Below, one piece after another: positions 59,288-64,000 of a stretch of 64,000 bases of DNA. A program made the translations under genes and the position numbers. Numbering within the stretch: the stretch's first letter is position 1; each line of letters opens with the position of its first letter. Source of the DNA: Gemmatimonadota bacterium (GTDB lineage: Bacteria > Gemmatimonadota > Gemmatimonadetes > Longimicrobiales > Gaopeijiaceae); the NCBI GenBank assembly GCA_015664885.1, contig DQPL01000089.1, positions 62,001 through 126,000 on the forward strand. Direction: 5' to 3'. The notes under the pieces were generated by a model that was not told the origin of the DNA, did not search any database, and saw only the letters and a program-made list of their open reading frames with translations.

Positions 59288-60133
59288 ATGAGAACCCGAC
59301 GCACGGCGAGAGACCGAGCCTTACGAGGGGGGATCTTGACCGCGCTCGTCGTGCTGCTCGCGGCTGGGGCCGTGCCGGCCGAGGAAAGAGCTGCTAATCT
59401 GCTCGGTTACGTGCGCGGCCTCCAGACCCGTCAACCGATCACTGGGGCATCGGTCAAGCTCGAGTCGATGAACACCGTAAGGGTCACGAACGCGCTCGGC
59501 TTCTTCGCATTCACCGACGTACCGCTGGGAACGCACGAACTCGTCATCGAGTCGCTGGGGCACGAGGAGCGCCGCATCCAGGTGCGGCTCAGCGAGGACA
59601 AGAGCTACGAGACCGATGTCGAGCTCAGCACAGAGCCCATCTTGCTCGAGGGCTTGACGGTACGCGTGATCCCGCGGCGTACGTTCAACGAGCTCCGCGA
59701 TCTCGACATCCGCCTGTCGCGCGGCTTCGGCAATTTCGTGCTGCGCGAGGAGCTGGAACAGCGCGGAGGCAACCTCATCACGCTCATCCAGGGAATGCCG
59801 GGCGTCCGTGTCCAAGGTTCGGGCAGCACGATGATGGATCGGACAGTCGTGCTCCGGCGCGCGTCGCACATCGTGTCCCCTGAGCCAGGTGTCTACCGCA
59901 TCGAGTATTGCTACCCGGCAATCTTCGTCGATGGCCGCCGCTTCAGCCGCAGAGCATCGCTGGGTGATCAGCCCACGGACTTGACCGAGTTCCTGGCGTC
60001 CGACATGGACGCGGTGGAAGTGTACGGGGGAACGTCGGTGCCGGCGGCCTTCGGCGGAGGGGACGCCGCGTGCGGCGCGATCCTCATTTGGACCCGCCGC
60101 GGTCCGCGTTGGATCGGAGGCAGGGACAGCTAG
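59288..60133 (+). CDS. Barrel-less TonB plug-like protein with carboxypeptidase-type domain
   Basis: The 281-residue product has a Sec signal (ILTALVVLLAAGAVPAEE). A carboxypeptidase-regulatory-like domain follows (LLGYVRGLQTRQPITGASVK ... FFAFTDVPLGTHELVIESLG), then a plug-like domain with LITLIQGMPGVRVQGSG, AIFVDGRRF, MDAVEVYGGTSVPAAFGG and CGAILIWTRRG. It then stops; no barrel follows and the downstream gene is on the other strand, so this is not a frameshifted receptor. GGAGG five bases before the ATG sets the start. Such proteins occur in Gemmatimonadota-type genomes. It may interact with a receptor or TonB. It lies 54 bases after the Oar-like receptor gene and is probably co-transcribed. 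Confidence 0.85.
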   Translation: MRTRRTARDRALRGGILTALVVLLAAGAVPAEERAANLLGYVRGLQTRQPITGASVKLESMNTVRVTNALGFFAFTDVPLGTHELVIESLGHEERRIQVRLSEDKSYETDVELSTEPILLEGLTVRVIPRRTFNELRDLDIRLSRGFGNFVLREELEQRGGNLITLIQGMPGVRVQGSGSTMMDRTVVLRRASHIVSPEPGVYRIEYCYPAIFVDGRRFSRRASLGDQPTDLTEFLASDMDAVEVYGGTSVPAAFGGGDAACGAILIWTRRGPRWIGGRDS

Positions 60134-60164
60134 CCCGCGGTCGAAGAGGTCCAGCGGCGCTGGG

Positions 60165-60683
60165 TCAGAGGCAGTCTCGAATCGTCCAACCCTCGGGCTC
60201 GCGCTCTGCCGAACAGCGAAAGCTGTACCAAGTGTGGTTGTTCTCCCGGATGGTTGCAGTCACGCGCGCGAGATTCGGCGTCACCCACTGCGGGTGACTG
60301 ATCCCGATCGCGATCGCGCGAGCCCCCGACTCCACGAGCACTTCCGATAGGTCGTCGCCCCACTGGCAGGCCGAGATGGGCAGCACCCGCGGCCGTACCT
60401 GGGCAAGCCGGGACAGCAGATAGGCGGGCGGATCCATGTCCTCGCTCCTGGCCGCGATCGCGGTCGCGATGCGGTCTCGTCGTCCAGCCCGCTGGCCCAC
60501 GACAAGGCAAATCGCCTCGGGCTTGCCGAGAAAGTCCGAGGGGTCGTAGTGCTCCGCGAGATAACGCACCGCGGCGCCTTGCACCGCCTGCGCCTCCCGA
60601 GCCGGCGTGCGCCCGCCCCACACCTCCTGACTGGCCGCGCATGCACCGAGCGCGAAGACAGAAAGCACGATCAATCGCTTCAT
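60165..60683 (-). CDS. Small lipoprotein of unknown function
   Basis: The ATG at 60683 is preceded by GGAGG at five bases. The 172-residue product has a lipoprotein signal (LIVLSVFALGACAAS, cysteine about 15). The rest is a mixed domain with EAICLVVGQRAGRRD, RVLPISACQWGDDLSEVL and a C-terminal HTWYSFRCSAEREPEGWTIR; three cysteines (about 90-172) may pair. No known family is recognised. It is on the minus strand, convergent with the plug-like gene (31 bases between stops). Its start is 70 bases after the cyclophilin stop, so it could be the last gene of that transcript. Confidence 0.65.
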   Translation of the reverse strand: MKRLIVLSVFALGACAASQEVWGGRTPAREAQAVQGAAVRYLAEHYDPSDFLGKPEAICLVVGQRAGRRDRIATAIAARSEDMDPPAYLLSRLAQVRPRVLPISACQWGDDLSEVLVESGARAIAIGISHPQWVTPNLARVTATIRENNHTWYSFRCSAEREPEGWTIRDCL

Positions 60684-60753
60684 CGATCCTCCTGGCAATG
60701 CCGCACTAGGGCAATACGCCGCGGAGCGCCGGATGTTGCCTGCAGCAGGGGGA

Positions 60754-62661
60754 CTAGCCTGGAACGACCGTCGCCGAAAGGATCGCATCGAGTGGCTCGA
60801 GGAGGTCCACCACGTCCATGCCGCTGCTGACCCAACCGAAGGCCGTGAAGCCCCGAGCGAGGTGCGGCTGCCGCGAGTGCGTAATGAAGAACTGGCTGTT
60901 CTCAGAGTCGAGAGAGCCAAGGTTGGCCATCCCCACTACACCGGCCTCGAACGGAAGCTGTGTAAGCTCGGTTCGAATCGTGAAGCCTGGTTCACCCGTC
61001 CCGTCCCGCGCGACGATGTCGCCCGTCTGCGCCATGAAGTTCGGGAGTACGCGGTGAAACGGCACCCCATCGTAATGCCCGTCCAGCGCGAGCCTGGCAA
61101 CGGTCTGCACGGTGAGCGGCGCCTCGGCAGTCAGCAGCTGGAGGGTTACAGTGCCTCTCGTCGTTTCCAAGACCAGGCTAGGAGCGTTACCCAGTCCGCG
61201 CAGGAACCCCCAGTCGATGGTCTGCGCGTCCGGAAGCAGTGGTAGCGAGGGCTCGTCTTTAACCTGCGCTTCCGATGTTGGAGCCGAGGTTGCCCCGAGC
61301 GCTGCAAGGTCGAAGCTGCGGACTGCGAATTCTGGTGATTCGAGTCCTTGTCTCGCCGCCGCCGCGACCGAGGCTCGTGGGTCGTCGATCAGCTCTCTGA
61401 AGAGGTCGAAGTACAGATCATGAGCCTCCGCCGATTGGCGGTCCCCTTGCCACCGTCGCAGAAGCACCAAGGAAGCCTCCGCTGCGGTGCGTTCCGAGGG
61501 GTCGCGCGCCGCCCGAGCGATACGAGACAGCGACTCCTGCCCCGGGATGTAGGACAAGACCTCCAGTCCTACCACCCATCGACGCTCATCACCGGGTGCT
61601 GTGGCGTCCACCCATGCGAGGACCACGTCGATCTGCCGCATCAGCGCGAGTTGAATCAAGAGCTCACGGCTGACCGCGAGCCGGTTCGGATGACCCTCGA
61701 TCCAGCGCTCCAGGAGGGGCACCAGCGAGTCGTCCAAGGCCCCCCCGGTAAGTGCTCGCGCCGCCGCAAAAACAACGAGCGGTGACGGATCGGCGAGAGC
61801 GTCTACCAGCACCTGCACGGCCGAGCCAAGAGGATTGAGTCCCGACATCGCGTTTGCGCGTGTTCGCCAGTCCTGCGCCTGCGCGGCCCACCGTGAAAGC
61901 CGGCCGTAGTCGAGAAAGTCGTCAAGCCTCGCAAGGCCGACGACCAGATGCATCGCGGCCGGATCCGCCAGGTCGTAGCTGTCGAGGGCCTGTCTGACGT
62001 AGATCGCATGTCGGGCCCAGAGTCTGACGCCCGACTGGAGGCCAAAAAAGCTCGACGCGGCCAGCCGTACGGACGGGTCCTCGTGCGTCAGCGTCTCGAT
62101 CAAGTAGTCCCGCAAGCCCTCATGGCTGACCCCATACACGCCCCCGAGGACCGATAGCGAGCTAGCGCGGGCGGCTTCCTCCCAGCTTTCGAGATCGGCG
62201 CTGAGTAGCAGGTCCGCCGCTCGCTCGGTCGCCATGTGACCGAGCGCCTCGATCAGGCGCGAGCGTACGCCCGCATCCGCCTCCTCGGCCAAAGCGGCTC
62301 CGAGAGCACCCGTGCTCCCGGGATCACCGATCCGGCCGAGCGCAAAGGCCGCATCCCGTCGGACTTGGGCCTCCGCATCGTCGAGTAGTGGCGAAAGCGC
62401 AACGACGGACTCGGCAGCCTGAAAGGACGCCAGCGTCATCGCGGCTCGGGCGCGGACTTCGGGACGCTCGGCGAGCAAACGCTCGACGACGCCGTCGATA
62501 TCGCGCTGAATGCCCAGCTCCACCACGGTTTGCAGTTCGGCATCATCGAGCAGGCCGTCGGCGGGCCTCCCCGAGGAGGGCAATGAGGGTGCCGCCTCAC
62601 AACCCGCCGCACCGAATGTCGCGCATAGAACCACAGCCAAGCCCAGTCGTGGACGCCTCAC
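60754..62661 (-). CDS. HEAT-repeat lipoprotein fused to cyclophilin-type peptidyl-prolyl isomerase
   Basis: The 635-residue product begins at a GTG that overlaps the stop of the PHP gene (GTGA). A lipoprotein signal (LGLAVVLCATFGAAGCEAA, cysteine about 21) leads to HEAT-like helical repeats at about 60-430 (VRRDAAFALGRIGDPGSTGA, VRSRLIEALGHMATERAADL). The last ~160 residues are a cyclophilin (GTVTLQLLTAEAPLTVQTVA, VPFHRVLPNFMAQTGD, ENSQFFITHSRQPHLARGFT) with the active-site Arg and Gln-Phe-Phe present. It probably assists folding of envelope proteins in the periplasm, with HEAT repeats binding the client. Confidence 0.9.
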   Translation of the reverse strand: MRRPRLGLAVVLCATFGAAGCEAAPSLPSSGRPADGLLDDAELQTVVELGIQRDIDGVVERLLAERPEVRARAAMTLASFQAAESVVALSPLLDDAEAQVRRDAAFALGRIGDPGSTGALGAALAEEADAGVRSRLIEALGHMATERAADLLLSADLESWEEAARASSLSVLGGVYGVSHEGLRDYLIETLTHEDPSVRLAASSFFGLQSGVRLWARHAIYVRQALDSYDLADPAAMHLVVGLARLDDFLDYGRLSRWAAQAQDWRTRANAMSGLNPLGSAVQVLVDALADPSPLVVFAAARALTGGALDDSLVPLLERWIEGHPNRLAVSRELLIQLALMRQIDVVLAWVDATAPGDERRWVVGLEVLSYIPGQESLSRIARAARDPSERTAAEASLVLLRRWQGDRQSAEAHDLYFDLFRELIDDPRASVAAAARQGLESPEFAVRSFDLAALGATSAPTSEAQVKDEPSLPLLPDAQTIDWGFLRGLGNAPSLVLETTRGTVTLQLLTAEAPLTVQTVARLALDGHYDGVPFHRVLPNFMAQTGDIVARDGTGEPGFTIRTELTQLPFEAGVVGMANLGSLDSENSQFFITHSRQPHLARGFTAFGWVSSGMDVVDLLEPLDAILSATVVPG

Positions 62662-63476
62662 AACCCCCCCTCTTCGAGCAGCTGCTCGATTTCTGTCGCC
62701 TCTACGAAGAAGTCGCCCAGCGCGGTTCCGGCGTCGGGCGTATGCCAGTCCGAACCGCCACTCATGAGCAGGCCGGAGGTGCGGCAGATACCCTCGTAGC
62801 GAAGCATGTCATGGCGCTTGTGTGACGGGCGGTACACCTCCAATCCCCGTAGGCCGGCACGCACGAGCTCCGGCAGCAACGGATCCACTAAGTCTCCAGG
62901 TGGATGGGCCCAAATGGGAATGCCATGCGATGCCAGAATCAGCTCGACCGCTTCCACCGGCGTAAGCAAGCGCGTCGGAACGAAAGCGTCGCTGCCATCG
63001 CCGATGAGGGTGTTGAAGGCTCCATGCACGGACGAGGCGTGGCCGGCCGCCACCAAAGCTCTCGCCAAATGAGGTCGACCGATGGCAACGCGGTCAGGAC
63101 CGGCCTCCTCCTCGACTTGCTCGAACGTGATCTCGATCCCGCTCGCACTGAGCCTGTCCACCATCTCTTGCATTCGCTCGTCACGCCGGCTGGTCGCCCT
63201 CGCGCGGTGGGCGATCATCGCGTCGGCCTCGGGGTCGACGAAGTAGCCTAGCACGTGTACGTCACGATCGCGATGCGTCGAGCTGACCTCCAGCGCGGGA
63301 ATGACCTGTAGGCGCACTTCCGCAGCAACGGCCGACGCGGTCGCAAACGCCGCCGTTGTGTCGTGGTCCGAGACCGCGATTACATCGAGCCCGCCCTTCG
63401 CTGCTGCCCGCACAACGGCCTCGGGCGACCAAGCCCCGTCGGATGCGGTAGTGTGGATGTGCAGGTCGAGCTTCAT
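62658..63476 (-). CDS. PHP-domain phosphoesterase
   Basis: The 272-residue protein opens with KLDLHIHTTASDGAWSPE, the first metal-binding motif of PHP domains, followed by DVIAVSDHDTTAAF and IPALEVSSTHRDRDVHVLGY, a metal-binding order like that of YciV/RNase AM and 3',5'-nucleotide bisphosphate phosphatases. A C-terminal LEVYRPSHKRHDMLRY and MSGGSDWHTPDAG supply the remaining ligands. It is probably cytoplasmic, acting on a phosphorylated nucleotide or RNA end. It lies between atpC (27 bases) and the cyclophilin gene (4-base overlap), so it may be transcribed with the ATP synthase genes. Confidence 0.9.
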   Translation of the reverse strand: MKLDLHIHTTASDGAWSPEAVVRAAAKGGLDVIAVSDHDTTAAFATASAVAAEVRLQVIPALEVSSTHRDRDVHVLGYFVDPEADAMIAHRARATSRRDERMQEMVDRLSASGIEITFEQVEEEAGPDRVAIGRPHLARALVAAGHASSVHGAFNTLIGDGSDAFVPTRLLTPVEAVELILASHGIPIWAHPPGDLVDPLLPELVRAGLRGLEVYRPSHKRHDMLRYEGICRTSGLLMSGGSDWHTPDAGTALGDFFVEATEIEQLLEEGGL

Positions 63477-63503
63477 GCGCTAGGGCCGTGACGCACGACG
63501 ACG

Positions 63504-63824
63504 TCAGCCGTCGCTGTCGTCCGCGAACACGATCGCGTCGGCCGGAATCTGCTCGGGCGGTTCGTCACCCGCATACTCGGTCAGCAGCGTCACCCGATCG
63601 CGCTCCACTTTGAGCACGCCGGCGGCCACGTAGAACGAGTCACTTCCGCCGCTCGGCCGGTCGATGGTCATCTCGCCGGATCCGATCAGCGTCAGCATAG
63701 GGGCGTGCCCTCGCAGGATGCCGACCTGGCCATCCCACGCCGGCGCCACCACCGCAGATGCTTCGCCCTCGAAGACGATGCGATCCGGAGAGACTACGCG
63801 AACGTTCAGCAAACCGTCGGCCAC
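63504..63824 (-). CDS. atpC: ATP synthase F1 epsilon subunit
   Basis: The 106-residue protein (GTG start) has the beta-sandwich of the epsilon subunit: LLNVRVVSPDRIVFEGEASA, VGILRGHAPMLTLIGSGEM and FYVAAGVLKVERDRVTLLTE. The C-terminal helical domain found in E. coli AtpC is missing, so this is the short form. A GGAGGG lies in the end of atpD just before the start, and only three bases separate the two genes, typical of the atp operon. The subunit is part of the rotor stalk and couples F1 to the membrane ring. Confidence 0.93.
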   Translation of the reverse strand: MADGLLNVRVVSPDRIVFEGEASAVVAPAWDGQVGILRGHAPMLTLIGSGEMTIDRPSGGSDSFYVAAGVLKVERDRVTLLTEYAGDEPPEQIPADAIVFADDSDG

Positions 63825-63827
63825 GAG

Positions 63828-64000
63828 CTAGCCCTCCTTCTCTAGGCGTTCGCCTTCCGCGATGACACCTTCGATGCCGCCCTGGAAGTAGAACGCCTGC
63901 TCCGGCAGGTGGTCGAACTCCCCTGCCACAACGCGCTCGAAGGACTCGATCGTGTCATCGAGTTTCACGTACTGCCCGGGTGTGTTGGTGAACACTTCCG
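63828..64000 (-). CDS. atpD: ATP synthase F1 beta subunit, C-terminal end only
   Basis: The gene runs off the right edge; only the last ~57 codons are visible. They read [20 protein letters not shown], then [19 protein letters not shown] and a stop, matching the conserved end of AtpD (DhlPEqAFy element). The gene is followed by atpC after three bases. The rest of the ATP synthase operon should lie to the right. Confidence 0.92.
   Translation of the reverse strand, partial: EVFTNTPGQYVKLDDTIESFERVVAGEFDHLPEQAFYFQGGIEGVIAEGERLEKEG

Overview
The window is high-GC chromosomal DNA that most resembles Gemmatimonadota or a close relative. This is inferred from a SusC/SusD pair with Sec and lipoprotein signals, a GWxTD-type protein, many small outer-membrane and lipoprotein genes, a HEAT-repeat/cyclophilin fusion, and several very large FG-GAP/VCBS proteins with ASPIC/UnbV domains. 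I saw no phage, plasmid, tRNA, rRNA or CRISPR sequence. The cell is clearly diderm: PBP1A, PBP4-type DacB, MltG, M23, TonB-dependent receptors and lipoboxes.

Bases 1-24 kb are mostly housekeeping and envelope genes. In order they are the 3' end of a DacB with a LysM tail, an AraC-like/small protein/class V aminotransferase group, an EamA transporter, a zinc-ribbon membrane protein, an SH3b protein coupled to a HExxH metalloprotease, an outer-membrane protein with moeA and an M23 lipoprotein, etfB-etfA, an NhaC antiporter with a 3-methyladenine glycosylase, an NYN/LOTUS/HhH RNA-binding protein, an acyl-CoA ligase, aroB with a HExxH lipoprotein, and a beta-barrel protein with a GWxTD protein. 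Between the GWxTD gene and the next, convergent gene lies a 324-base non-coding element bounded by 34-base inverted repeats. It can be folded on paper into a two-armed structure and is the most unusual non-coding signal here.

Bases 24-37 kb carry a lipoprotein gene, a susC-susD operon with a clear intrinsic terminator, PBP1A, a pyrimidine-nucleoside phosphorylase, a divergent YtxH/V4R pair, and a ruvX-mltG-thiE run. Two convergent gene pairs (36807-36810 and 41676-41679) share the palindrome CTAG as the stop codon of both genes.

Bases 38-60 kb form the main accessory locus. A minus-strand operon of five genes encodes two VCBS/UnbV proteins, a membrane-anchored five-haem cytochrome with TPRs, a third VCBS/UnbV lipoprotein, and a TPR-VCBS-UnbV protein with a 430-residue C-terminal region. 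The last four are linked by 4-base ATGA overlaps. A paralogue of the first operon gene faces the operon convergently from its far end, and a TonB-dependent receptor plus a barrel-less plug protein diverge from its promoter end. I infer a cell-surface system joining large calcium-binding propeller lipoproteins to c-type electron transfer; its substrate cannot be read from the sequence. The last 4 kb hold a small lipoprotein, a HEAT/cyclophilin protein, a PHP phosphoesterase and the end of the ATP synthase operon (atpD, atpC).
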